This document shows positions 26,131-34,307 of a DNA stretch of 64,000 nt, piece after piece. The stretch is from an uncultured Tenacibaculum sp. GTDB taxonomy: Bacteria > Bacteroidota > Bacteroidia > Flavobacteriales > Flavobacteriaceae. A program made the translations under genes and the position numbers. The stretch lies in contig CANMCD010000003.1 of assembly GCA_947496185.1 (NCBI GenBank), forward strand, positions 186,001-250,000, read 5' to 3'. Under the pieces are notes generated by a model. It did not search any database. It was not told the origin of the DNA and saw nothing but the letters and a program-made list of their open reading frames with translations. The first letter of the stretch is position 1; each line of letters starts with the position of its first letter.

Positions 26131-26577
26131 ATGAAGAAAATAGTATATTTATGTATGTTCGCCTTCTTATTCACTTTTCATATTAGTGCACAAGATCATG
26201 AAAACGATGATCACAAAATGACAGTCGAACAACAAACTGAGATTGCTGTTAAAAAGATGACCTTACGATTAGATTTGTCTCCTTCACAAGAAAACAGTAT
26301 AAGACCGTTGTTAGCTGAAAAAATAGCTAAAAGAAAAGAAATCAAGGAAGCTAAAAAAGCTAGTAAAAAAGAAAACACGAAGCTTTCTATCCATGAACGT
26401 TATAATATGAAAATCGCCAAATTAGATGATCAAATCGCCTTCAAAGCAGACATGAAACGTATTTTAAATGAGGAACAATACGAACGTTTTGAGAAATTAG
26501 GAGCGAGAAAAGCATGTAAAGTAAGAAAAAGAGGAAAAAGAAAAATGCAACACAAAAACGAAAAAAAAGATAATTAG
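26131..26577 (+). CDS. Periplasmic helical protein, Spy/CpxP-like
   Basis: A 148-residue exported protein: signal peptide ending HISAQ, an acidic start (DHENDDH), then a charged all-helical body with TLRLDLSPSQENSIRPLLAEK and an ILNEEQYERFEKL segment. These two segments recall the LTxxQ repeats of Spy/CpxP-type periplasmic chaperones, common in Bacteroidota. The C-terminus is very basic (KVRKRGKRKMQHKNEKK). A terminator follows. Role in envelope stress is possible from family resemblance only. Confidence 0.6.
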   Translation: MKKIVYLCMFAFLFTFHISAQDHENDDHKMTVEQQTEIAVKKMTLRLDLSPSQENSIRPLLAEKIAKRKEIKEAKKASKKENTKLSIHERYNMKIAKLDDQIAFKADMKRILNEEQYERFEKLGARKACKVRKRGKRKMQHKNEKKDN

Positions 26578-26650
26578 AGAATGGTTGTGTAATTGTAGTT
26601 CTGAGTTAGTTTGATTTCTAATTAGCTAACTCATTAAGATTGAATTTTTC

Positions 26651-26683
26651 AAAAATAGGCTGATCTCATCAGCCTATTTTTTT
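26651..26683. terminator. Bidirectional terminator between convergent genes
   Basis: AAAAATAGGCTGA-TCTCA-TCAGCCTATTTTT, a perfect 13-bp stem with flanking A and T runs, serving the rightward Spy-like gene and the leftward gamma-carbonic anhydrase gene, whose stop codon it touches. Confidence 0.85.
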
Positions 26684-27197
26684 ATTCTTTAAACCAACCT
26701 GCATATTTCACATAATTATTGGCAATCCTATCAATTTCTCCCTTGGTTAAATCTTCCGATATCTCTTTAACCTTTCTTGCTGGAATTCCTGCATACACAC
26801 TACCACTTTCTACATGCGTATTTTTAGTGACTACTGCTCCTGCTGCTATAATTGAATTGGATCCTATTGTACAATCGTCCATAATGATACTTCCCATTCC
26901 TATCAGCACATTATCATACACCCTACAACCATGTACAATAGCATTATGTCCAATTGAAACATTATTTCCTATAGTAGTCGGTGATTTTTGATAGGTAGCA
27001 TGAATAACAGCACCATCTTGAATATTAACTTTGTTTCCTATTTTTATATAGTGTACATCTCCTCTAATAACTGCATTAAACCATACACTACATTCTTCTC
27101 CCATCTCAACTTCACCAACAACAGTTGCGTTTTCAGCAATATAACAGCTATCAGGTATTTTAGGAGATGCTCCCCTTACAGGTTTAATTATCTTCAT
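26682..27197 (-). CDS. Gamma-carbonic-anhydrase / PaaY-like hexapeptide protein
   Basis: A 171-residue left-handed beta-helix protein, from the ATG at 27197 (the codon before it is TTG). It has the family start IIKPVRGASPKIPDSCYIAE, VWFNAVIRGDVHYIKIG and the zinc-ligand histidines in IHATYQ and GHNAIVHGC. Proteins of this type include Cam/YrdA/PaaY members, many of uncertain activity. The His set is complete, so metal binding is likely; carbonic anhydrase activity is not assured. Confidence 0.85.
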   Translation of the reverse strand: MKIIKPVRGASPKIPDSCYIAENATVVGEVEMGEECSVWFNAVIRGDVHYIKIGNKVNIQDGAVIHATYQKSPTTIGNNVSIGHNAIVHGCRVYDNVLIGMGSIIMDDCTIGSNSIIAAGAVVTKNTHVESGSVYAGIPARKVKEISEDLTKGEIDRIANNYVKYAGWFKE

Positions 27198-27819
27198 CAA
27201 TAGTAAAAATTAAAATTTAGCAAGCACTAACTTAAAAAATAGTATCATGTTTTATACTCTTTTGATGATAAAATTTCAACTAATTAACTTTTAATATGAT
27301 TTTTTAGTTGCCGTAACGTTTTTTACAAACAGTTATTATCTAACTATTCTTAAAATTTTCCACAAAGAAAAACCGCAAAACAATCAACACATAAAAGCCT
27401 TTATTTACAACACCTCAAAACTTACACCTCCGTAGTTTCCCTTTAGATTTTTATTAGTAAAAACCATTAGTATTCATACTGGTTTTCCCTGAGAAGACCT
27501 AGGCAAAACCCAGTGTCATTAAATAGGGATTATGCTTATTGCGAACTTACTATCTACCAAATAAATTTGAAGCAACGAATTATTCCCTCTAAAATATTGA
27601 CTGCTTCTACACAAAAGAACCAAACTATTAGGTTGAACACGAGTTAAAAAAACATCCATTAAACTGAAAACACAAAAATATCATAAAAACAAATTTTCAT
27701 ACAAATACTCATCTCTTCACCTTAATAAAACGTTCTCAAACATTAATTGTTTGTATAGTATTAAAGTACTAGTTCATTACAAAAGTCAAAAAGTTTACAT
27801 ATAACATAAAACAATAAAT
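27198..27819. other. Long non-coding region with structured element, upstream of avidin-pepsin unit
   Basis: 622 bases without a gene on either strand. Most is AT-rich, but 27460-27540 is richer in G and C and can form two competing hairpins (described separately), followed by GTCATTAAATAGGGATTATG. CGTAACGTTTTTTA at 27312 matches a word near the cys promoter, probably by chance. Confidence 0.6.
27460..27514 (+). promoter_or_regulatory. Competing hairpins in the leader region of the avidin-pepsin unit
   Basis: AAAACC(ATT)AGTAT-TC-ATACTGGTTTT (27460-27486) forms a bulged 11-bp hairpin. The same right arm, ACTGGTTTT (27478-27486), can instead pair with AAAACCCAGT (27505-27514) through a second hairpin that also brackets CCTGAG and CCTAGG. 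Mutually exclusive folding of a common strand is typical of regulatory leaders, but the element lies 300 bases from the gene, its strand is unknown, and it could be a DNA-level repeat. Confidence 0.35.
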
Positions 27820-28725
27820 ATGGAAGTTAATTCAATTGAAAACATTAAAACTTTAAAAAGTAACATAATTGAAGGGTCATGGGTTAATTCATCCGGTGCT
27901 GTTTTGGTTATTTCAAAAGTTTATAGCTCTGGCTACTTTTCAGGAAGATATATTTCTATAAAAAACATCAAAGGAAATTATCCTGTAATTGGTTTTACAA
28001 ACCCTGATTTTAACAATGTGAGTACAAATAATATACCTGTAAGCTTTTCTATTCATTGGGAATCAATTAACCCTGACTTTCCTACCAAAAACAACCAAAG
28101 ACATTGGGTATCTGCAATGAACGGTATTTTTTTCATTGATGATAACAAAAAAGAAATGCACTTAAAGTTGTTACACGGAACCACAGCCTCGTCAGAATTA
28201 ATCGATGCCGATATTTATGAATCAGGAATCTATACAGAATCTTTATTATTCACTAAGCATAAAGACGAAGCAACTACAATTCCAAGAAAAAAAGCAATCT
28301 CTCTAAAAGAAGATTACAAATACAGTATACCTAAAATAAAAACTTCCATTGCAGAACTCCCAAACTACATAAATATTAACCCAAAATCCATATACACATT
28401 ATTAACCAATGTGATCGTTTCTTTTGAAAAAGAAGTTTCAGCGACTTTAAGTATTAAAGGCGTTGGAGATATTCCAATCACTGGTTTTTGTGATAAAAGA
28501 ATTCCTGTCATAGACGATGGCTACTCGTTAAGAAGCATCTCTTTTTCTGGAGCATATATTGACGGTAATGAACAGGTAAAAACGATATCTCTAACAGGAT
28601 TCATTGACTTACAAGAAGGCCATCAAATGACGCTTTCTTGTTTTACTTCAAAAAGCTTGTCCAATATTGATAACAAACAAGCTACTACAAAAATTAGTCA
28701 AGAAACCTTTACAGCTATCTTATAA
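27820..28725 (+). CDS. Tandem avidin-like protein
   Basis: A 301-residue protein without signal peptide. Residues 17-146 follow the avidin/streptavidin order of blocks: EGSWVNSSGAVLVI (streptavidin GTWYNQLGSTFIV), FSGRYIS (LTGTYES), YPVIGF (YVLTGRY), VSFSIHWESI (GWTVAWKN), RHWVSAMNGIFF (TTWSGQY) and HGTTASS (TSGTTEA). Biotin-pocket residues N23, Y44, S46, W80 and W96 have counterparts; the later tryptophans (streptavidin W108, W120) and D128 do not. Residues about 165-301 look like a second, degenerate beta-barrel (IPITGF, SISFSGAYI, ISLTGFIDL, MTLSCFTSKS) with no tryptophan. Ligand therefore uncertain. It lies 20 nt upstream of the pepsin-like gene, clearly one transcript. Confidence 0.75.
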   Translation: MEVNSIENIKTLKSNIIEGSWVNSSGAVLVISKVYSSGYFSGRYISIKNIKGNYPVIGFTNPDFNNVSTNNIPVSFSIHWESINPDFPTKNNQRHWVSAMNGIFFIDDNKKEMHLKLLHGTTASSELIDADIYESGIYTESLLFTKHKDEATTIPRKKAISLKEDYKYSIPKIKTSIAELPNYININPKSIYTLLTNVIVSFEKEVSATLSIKGVGDIPITGFCDKRIPVIDDGYSLRSISFSGAYIDGNEQVKTISLTGFIDLQEGHQMTLSCFTSKSLSNIDNKQATTKISQETFTAIL

Positions 28726-28745
28726 TTTATAAAAAACATAACTTT

Positions 28746-29915
28746 ATGCCATATAGCAACAATGCACAAATTCAATCATTAGAAATTTCTTTACCATTAT
28801 CAAGAGGCGCTTATCAAAACAATGGTGCTAGTCCTTGGTATGTAAACAATGCTGTATTAGGAACTCCGGGTACTACTATGAAAATAAATTTTGATACAGG
28901 CTCGCAATTTTCTTGGTTAACTTCTAACCAATGCAATACAACAGCTTGTAAACATTATAGTAGTGGTAGTTTTAGAACAAGATTTCCGATACCTATTTTT
29001 GAAAATAAAACATTTGAATGGGTTGATAAAAATCCTGCTTCTTTTGATTTTGGGCATTGGGGAAATATGGAAATGAACACTGCAAAAGATATTTTTGAAA
29101 TTGCGGGAAAAGTAGAAGACCTAATAATCAACCCATTAAACCTAGTAACACATTATAAATCAAATCAATTCAAAGAATCAAATTGGGATGGCAGCTTTGG
29201 AGTTCCTACCGGTTTTGACAAACAAGAAGGCTTTTATTTTCATTTTGTAGAACAATTAATAAATCAAGGTTTATTAGCTCCTTCTAATGCAGAGATATCC
29301 TTTTTTTACGACCCTACCAACCCCATAAATAGCAGTATTTTTATCGGTACTATGACAGACCGATATTTGAAACAAATTGTTGATATTGAATCTGAAACAA
29401 TATTAACATATTCAAAACACCCGATAGAAGGTCTTGGTTATATCTGGACTACAAAACTTGATAGCATGTTTGTTGGAAACGATGAAATAAATTTTGACAG
29501 TGAGCATGGAGGTGAACAAAGTTATTTTTGCTTAGACACAGGCTCTTCTCAATTAAAAGGAGATGCAAGAGCAATGACTGACACTTACCATCTAATGATG
29601 AATGCAATAAACGCAAATACTGAACTTCCCAATTTGACCTTTAAATTACCTGATGGCACAAAACTAATACTTGAAGGTGAAGATTGCCTTAGTACTATTG
29701 AAGATGGTTCCTTCAAAAATAAAAGTATTATTGATATTGCTCCATTACCCTACCTACCCCAACTAGCCTTAATGGGATCAAAAATGTTAGACCATATTTT
29801 TACAAGATATATCTATAATGTAACAGATAATGGCAAAGGTGGATATTCGTTATTTAGTAAAGAAATGAGAATTTACAACAAACTTGAGGGACCATGTATC
29901 ATACAAAAAGTATAA
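28746..29915 (+). CDS. Pepsin-like aspartic protease (family A1)
   Basis: A 389-residue bilobed aspartic protease. The two catalytic motifs are FDTGS (D50) and LDTGSS (D264), spaced as in pepsin. Other A1 blocks align: NQCNTTACKHY (C63 and C68 match pepsin's Cys45-Cys50 loop), WDGSFGVPTG (pepsin FDGILGL), LINQGLL, SSIFIGTMTDRY (FGGIDSSYY), YIWTTKLDSMFVG (YWQITVDSITMNG). The flap Tyr is not obvious; FGHWG (102-106) occupies that place. No signal peptide or propeptide is seen at the N-terminus, so it may act in the cytoplasm or leave by a non-Sec route, although the Cys pair hints at an oxidising site. A1 proteases are rare in bacteria. A terminator follows. Confidence 0.85.
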   Translation: MPYSNNAQIQSLEISLPLSRGAYQNNGASPWYVNNAVLGTPGTTMKINFDTGSQFSWLTSNQCNTTACKHYSSGSFRTRFPIPIFENKTFEWVDKNPASFDFGHWGNMEMNTAKDIFEIAGKVEDLIINPLNLVTHYKSNQFKESNWDGSFGVPTGFDKQEGFYFHFVEQLINQGLLAPSNAEISFFYDPTNPINSSIFIGTMTDRYLKQIVDIESETILTYSKHPIEGLGYIWTTKLDSMFVGNDEINFDSEHGGEQSYFCLDTGSSQLKGDARAMTDTYHLMMNAINANTELPNLTFKLPDGTKLILEGEDCLSTIEDGSFKNKSIIDIAPLPYLPQLALMGSKMLDHIFTRYIYNVTDNGKGGYSLFSKEMRIYNKLEGPCIIQKV

Positions 29916-29965
29916 TTCTGAACCCTATGGCATCACTTAACTTTTTATAGAATAGCCCATAAAAA

Positions 29966-29999
29966 AAGGAAAGGTTATTGTTACTCAAAACCTTTCCTT
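29966..29999. terminator. Bidirectional terminator between pepsin-like gene and metK
   Basis: AAGGAAAGGTT / AACCTTTCCTT, a perfect 11-bp stem with a 12-nt loop, preceded by an A run and placed between convergent genes. Confidence 0.75.
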
Positions 30000-30022
30000 A
30001 CATATTTTATACATAAAAAAGC

Positions 30023-31276
30023 TTATAAATCAAAAGCATCTTTTACTTTAGCAACATAATCTAATTTTTCCCAAGTAAATAGCTCTACCTCTAGAGTTTT
30101 ATTATCTCCATTGGGTTGGGTAAACGTCTTTGTTACCACCTCATTTTTTCGCCCCATATGACCATAAGCTGCAGTTTCACTATAAATAGGAGTACGAAGC
30201 TTTAAGCGATCTTCTATTGCATGCGGACGCATATCAAAAATCTTCGCTACTTCCTCTGCTATTTGTCCATCTGACACAGCCACCTTTGAAGTTCCATAAG
30301 TATCTACAAAAATACCCATTGGCTCAACTACACCTATAGCATAAGATACTTGTACCAATACCTCATCTGCAACCCCTGCTGCTACTAAATTTTTTGCAAT
30401 ATGGCGTGTAGCATACGCTGCAGACCTATCAACTTTACTTGGGTCTTTTCCTGAAAAAGCACCTCCCCCATGAGCTCCTTTACCTCCGTAAGTGTCAACA
30501 ATAATTTTTCTTCCTGTCAGCCCCGTATCTCCATGAGGACCTCCAATTACGAACTTACCTGTAGGATTTATATGATATTTTATATCATCATTAAATAAAG
30601 CTTGCGTTTCAGGATGTAATTTCGCTTTTACTCTTGGAATCAATATTTCAACAATATCCTTACGTATTTTTGCCAGCATTTCCTCGTCATTCCCAAATTC
30701 GTCATGTTGTGTTGAAACTACAATTGCCTCAATACGTTGCGGAATATGATCGTCAGAATATTCTATGGTTACCTGACTTTTAGCATCAGGTCTTAGATAT
30801 GTAATTTGATCATTTTCTCTTCTCAAAATCGCTAACTCTTTAAGAATTAAATGCGATAAATCTAAGGCCAATGGCATGTAATTTTCCGTTTCCTTAGTGG
30901 CATACCCAAACATCATACCCTGATCACCAGCTCCTTGCTCTTCTCTACTTACACGGTCTACTCCTCGGTTAATATCATCTGATTGTTCATGAATGGCAGA
31001 AAACACCCCGCATGAATTACCATCAAACATATACTCTCCTTTGGTATATCCTATCTTATTAATAACGTCTCTGGCTATCTTTTGAACATCTAAGTAGGTA
31101 TTTGATTTAACTTCTCCTGCTAATACTACTTGCCCAGTAGTAACGAGTGTTTCACAGGCTACTTTTGAATCAGCATCAAAAGCTAAAAAATTATCTATTA
31201 AAGCGTCTGAAATCTGATCAGCTACCTTATCTGGATGTCCTTCTGAAACACTTTCTGAGGTAAAAAAATATGACAT
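30023..31276 (-). CDS. metK: S-adenosylmethionine synthetase
   Basis: Makes SAM from methionine and ATP. The 417-residue protein begins [23 protein letters not shown] and contains [12 protein letters not shown] and [19 protein letters not shown], all diagnostic. It is slightly longer than E. coli MetK (384), as usual in Bacteroidota. It is transcribed alone, facing the avidin-pepsin unit across a shared terminator, behind a structured leader that may sense SAM. Confidence 0.97.
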   Translation of the reverse strand: MSYFFTSESVSEGHPDKVADQISDALIDNFLAFDADSKVACETLVTTGQVVLAGEVKSNTYLDVQKIARDVINKIGYTKGEYMFDGNSCGVFSAIHEQSDDINRGVDRVSREEQGAGDQGMMFGYATKETENYMPLALDLSHLILKELAILRRENDQITYLRPDAKSQVTIEYSDDHIPQRIEAIVVSTQHDEFGNDEEMLAKIRKDIVEILIPRVKAKLHPETQALFNDDIKYHINPTGKFVIGGPHGDTGLTGRKIIVDTYGGKGAHGGGAFSGKDPSKVDRSAAYATRHIAKNLVAAGVADEVLVQVSYAIGVVEPMGIFVDTYGTSKVAVSDGQIAEEVAKIFDMRPHAIEDRLKLRTPIYSETAAYGHMGRKNEVVTKTFTQPNGDNKTLEVELFTWEKLDYVAKVKDAFDL

Positions 31277-31340
31277 AATCTCTTTTTATACGTAAAGATT
31301 CGAAGTTGTATTTGATCGCTGCAAAAAGGAGTAAGTAGCT

Positions 31341-31390
31341 ACTGCTTTAGCATTTTTTAATGAGGTCGCAATCAGAACAAATTTCTCCTC
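31341..31390 (-). promoter_or_regulatory. metK leader: candidate SAM-II-like pseudoknot riboswitch
   Basis: On the minus strand: GAGG (31390-31387), a 21-nt loop containing CUGAUUGC, CCUC (31365-31362) closing a P1 stem, then AUUAAAAAAUGCUAAA, then GCAGU (31345-31341), which can pair with AUUGC (31372-31368) in the loop. Stem-loop, A-rich strand, GCUAAA, and a loop-to-3' pairing are the order of parts in SAM-II (metA-type) aptamers, and metK is a fitting target. An alternative AGGAG/CUCCU pairing lies across the element. P1 is only 4 bp, so the class assignment is tentative. TACTTTTG (about 31405-31412) could be the -7 box. Confidence 0.4.
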
Positions 31391-31504
31391 TTTGATTTAC
31401 ACGGACAAAAGTAAAGATTATTTCAAATATTAAAAAAATTATACTAATAAAATATTAAACGACTTAAAAAAACAAACACAATAAACTAATAATCATATTA
31501 TTAA

Positions 31505-32854
31505 TCAAATAATAGGCTTTATTCTGAAAAAGAAAAAAATCACGAATAAAAGTATTGTACAGCTTAAAGCTATTGGCATTAGGTAGCTTAAAACATTAAT
31601 TTTCATTGTATTTTTTATTTTTTCAGGCTTAAAATCAGTCCAATTTATAGTACTTGATGAAATATTATCAAAAATCTTAGGGTAAAAATACAAGCGAATA
31701 TTTTCATGAAATTTAGTTGTTTCCTCTAAAAACTTTATATGATGATTTAAACTGGTTTTTGCCAAACTATTCATTGTTAATTGTACTTGCAATGGAGGCA
31801 CAAATTTTGCAAGTCCTTCACTTAACTCTTTTCTTTTTCTAATCTTAACTTGCATAGCTTCTTTTTCTTCTTTCGATTCATCGTCCCCCATTTGTTGCAT
31901 AGCGTAATACCATAACCAAGAAAATCCATTTTCTTTAAATCCAAACTTTGTGAATTGAGGATAGTGTCTATAAAATTTTTGTAATGTTTCTTTTTTATCT
32001 GTATCCCACTTTTGATGATACTTATCTCTTTGGTTTACTGTCAAACTATAGGCTTCCTCAATTGGATACCTATTAACGACATAATCATTAATCAGCATGG
32101 GTATGAACACAACTATCAAAAGCCAACTAACTAATAAAGTAGTTGCATTTACTTTTGATGTTTTTTTAAAAATAGTTATTAAAAAACATAGAAGAAACCA
32201 GAATAACACATACAAATAACTTATTAAAATAAAATATATAAACTCTTTATTTAATGGTATAGCTAATACTACTTTTGCCATTAAAAACAGTATTGCTAGT
32301 ATTAAGAAAATAAACACCACTCTTACAGCATATTTCATAATCAAAAATTGATAAGGCTGCCTCCCTTGAGTCCTAATTATTTTCCATGTTCCTTTTTCTA
32401 CTTCTTCTGATAAGACATTAAACGTTAAAGAAATTATAATCAATGGAAAAAGATAGATAATTAAAAAGCTAAAATCTAAATTGCCTACTTGTAACCGCAT
32501 TGGGTTTACTAAATCGGTGTCGTATTTTTGCCCTTCAAGGTTTAGTATCTTTACTGTTTGAACATTGGAATTTACATCACTAAGTCCAATTGAAATACTC
32601 GCTATTGGCTCAACTGGATTTATTAATGAAAACTTTAAATAATACATTAACAACCCTAAATCATCTTTATGAAGCTGAACTTGATTATCAATATGCTTTT
32701 GATATTGTTCTTTCGTCTTAGCTATTGCATTATTTTTCTGATCTAAAAATTGTTTTCCTGTCATTATACTTACACCTCCTAGAAACAATAATATACTAAG
32801 CGTTAAAAACACTACTTTCGACCGAAAAAATTGCTTAATTAACAACCAAAACAT
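31505..32854 (-). CDS. ABC transporter permease (DUF3526 type), second of a pair
   Basis: A 449-residue membrane protein: N-terminal helix, a large extracytoplasmic segment, then five or six helices. The cytoplasmic loop SEEVEKGTWKIIRTQGRQPYQFLIMKY matches the EExxGT..L....V..... coupling motif of ABC-2 permeases. Similar in plan to the upstream permease, from which it is 2 nt away. Last gene of the ABC-TonB operon. Substrate unknown. Confidence 0.8.
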   Translation of the reverse strand: MFWLLIKQFFRSKVVFLTLSILLFLGGVSIMTGKQFLDQKNNAIAKTKEQYQKHIDNQVQLHKDDLGLLMYYLKFSLINPVEPIASISIGLSDVNSNVQTVKILNLEGQKYDTDLVNPMRLQVGNLDFSFLIIYLFPLIIISLTFNVLSEEVEKGTWKIIRTQGRQPYQFLIMKYAVRVVFIFLILAILFLMAKVVLAIPLNKEFIYFILISYLYVLFWFLLCFLITIFKKTSKVNATTLLVSWLLIVVFIPMLINDYVVNRYPIEEAYSLTVNQRDKYHQKWDTDKKETLQKFYRHYPQFTKFGFKENGFSWLWYYAMQQMGDDESKEEKEAMQVKIRKRKELSEGLAKFVPPLQVQLTMNSLAKTSLNHHIKFLEETTKFHENIRLYFYPKIFDNISSSTINWTDFKPEKIKNTMKINVLSYLMPIALSCTILLFVIFFFFRIKPII

Positions 32855-32856
32855 AA

Positions 32857-34302
32857 CTACTTAATTTTAAAACTGTTAGAAAACTTTACTAAAACACTCC
32901 CTATGAATAATACCCATAAACCAAATGAAATTATGGATAAACTACTATTTAACAAAACCTTAGGCAATGAATCATATTTATAATGAAAGTCAGAAAAATC
33001 TTTCCAAAATTTCTTTTTAACAACATGAACTTTCCCTTCACTTCCTTTAGCTGTATTACTGATGTATTTCATCTGTAAATTATTCAAATATTGAGATTGT
33101 TTATAACGGTAATCTTCTGCTTGCAACAAAAAACTTGTATAGGTATTAAAATCCGTTCCAGATAAACTCATTGATATATTTTTAATGGCCAAAAACGGAT
33201 TTATTAACGCTAATAAATTGGTCATTTTATTTTGTTTTTTAAAGGTGGTAATCAAGTCTTGTTGGTGTTTGTTAAAAATAGCTGCAGTCTGTTCTTCTCC
33301 CTTTCTCATAAGGAAACCACTATAATTAAATGGTAGTTCTTTTACATCTTTTACGTTATAAACATTCATAATTGAATCTCGTAAACTAATAAAATGAGGG
33401 TCATTAGGGTCATGACTATTTCCTTTTTTAGAGACTTCTTGTTCTATCATTGCTTTAAATTCTGCCTTTGTAGGACTTGGATACACGTAACTACCAATAA
33501 CCTGAACTGTTTTTGGAAAAACAACAAAGAATATTACCCATATAACTAACAACGTAAGTAAAGCTTTTTTAGAACTGCTACTTTTTGCAGATAGTATAAC
33601 AGTAATAAAACATAAAATCACATAATACACCACATAGGCAACCGACAAAAGTAAACTCCTCATTATGGTTTCACTATCAATAGCAATACTTTCCATAAAC
33701 GATATACTCCATAAGGAGCATAAAGCTGGTAAAAAGAATAATATTGCTATGTAAAACAATCCTAAAAACTTCCCTAACAATAATTCCTTTACAGTAACAC
33801 CTTGTGCATACATTATTTTGAGTGTTCCATTTTCTTGCTCTCCTGCAATTGATGAAAATCCTAAAAAAAACAATATTAACGGTAAAATTAATTGCAGTAA
33901 TATTGCTGAATTTAATTTCCCAAAACGAACAATCCCTGTCGACAAACTTGCTTCTGAGAAATTGGCTGTATGCTGTTTATGCGCCTCTAAAAACATCACA
34001 TTCCCCGTATAACTTTCAATACCTGAATCAAAAACACTCAATGGGTGTTGTAAACGAAATGCAAAAGTCCCAAAATGAGCCATTCTATGAGGGTGCTTAT
34101 CTGGATTATTCTCCCAACTTTTCCTTGCTTTTTCTTTATGATCTTTTCTAATATGGTGTTGTTTATGATAACCATTCCAACCCGTTATGGTAACGTAAAC
34201 TTGAACACTTACAAATATGACCCACAGTATAAAAAAACCTTTAGTAGTAAAGGTTTTTTTAAAAAACTGAAGGCCAATTATATTAATAATTTGGGTATTC
34301 AT
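32857..34302 (-). CDS. ABC transporter permease (DUF3526 type), first of a pair
   Basis: A 481-residue ABC-2-type permease with the coupling loop IAGEQENGTLKIMYAQGVTVKELLLGKFLG and a long DUF3526-like extracytoplasmic domain (about residues 40-130 and 265-420) rich in charged residues, including a His-rich stretch near YHKQHH. It is encoded between the TonB receptor and the second permease, with short spacers, and uses the ATPase two genes upstream. Confidence 0.82.
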   Translation of the reverse strand: MNTQIINIIGLQFFKKTFTTKGFFILWVIFVSVQVYVTITGWNGYHKQHHIRKDHKEKARKSWENNPDKHPHRMAHFGTFAFRLQHPLSVFDSGIESYTGNVMFLEAHKQHTANFSEASLSTGIVRFGKLNSAILLQLILPLILFFLGFSSIAGEQENGTLKIMYAQGVTVKELLLGKFLGLFYIAILFFLPALCSLWSISFMESIAIDSETIMRSLLLSVAYVVYYVILCFITVILSAKSSSSKKALLTLLVIWVIFFVVFPKTVQVIGSYVYPSPTKAEFKAMIEQEVSKKGNSHDPNDPHFISLRDSIMNVYNVKDVKELPFNYSGFLMRKGEEQTAAIFNKHQQDLITTFKKQNKMTNLLALINPFLAIKNISMSLSGTDFNTYTSFLLQAEDYRYKQSQYLNNLQMKYISNTAKGSEGKVHVVKKKFWKDFSDFHYKYDSLPKVLLNSSLSIISFGLWVLFIGSVLVKFSNSFKIK

Positions 34303-34307
34303 ATAAA

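Noticed and set aside
26988-27203. Plus-strand frames opposite the gamma-carbonic anhydrase gene
   Set aside because: Antisense shadows of a conserved hexapeptide-repeat protein; repeats keep alternative frames open.
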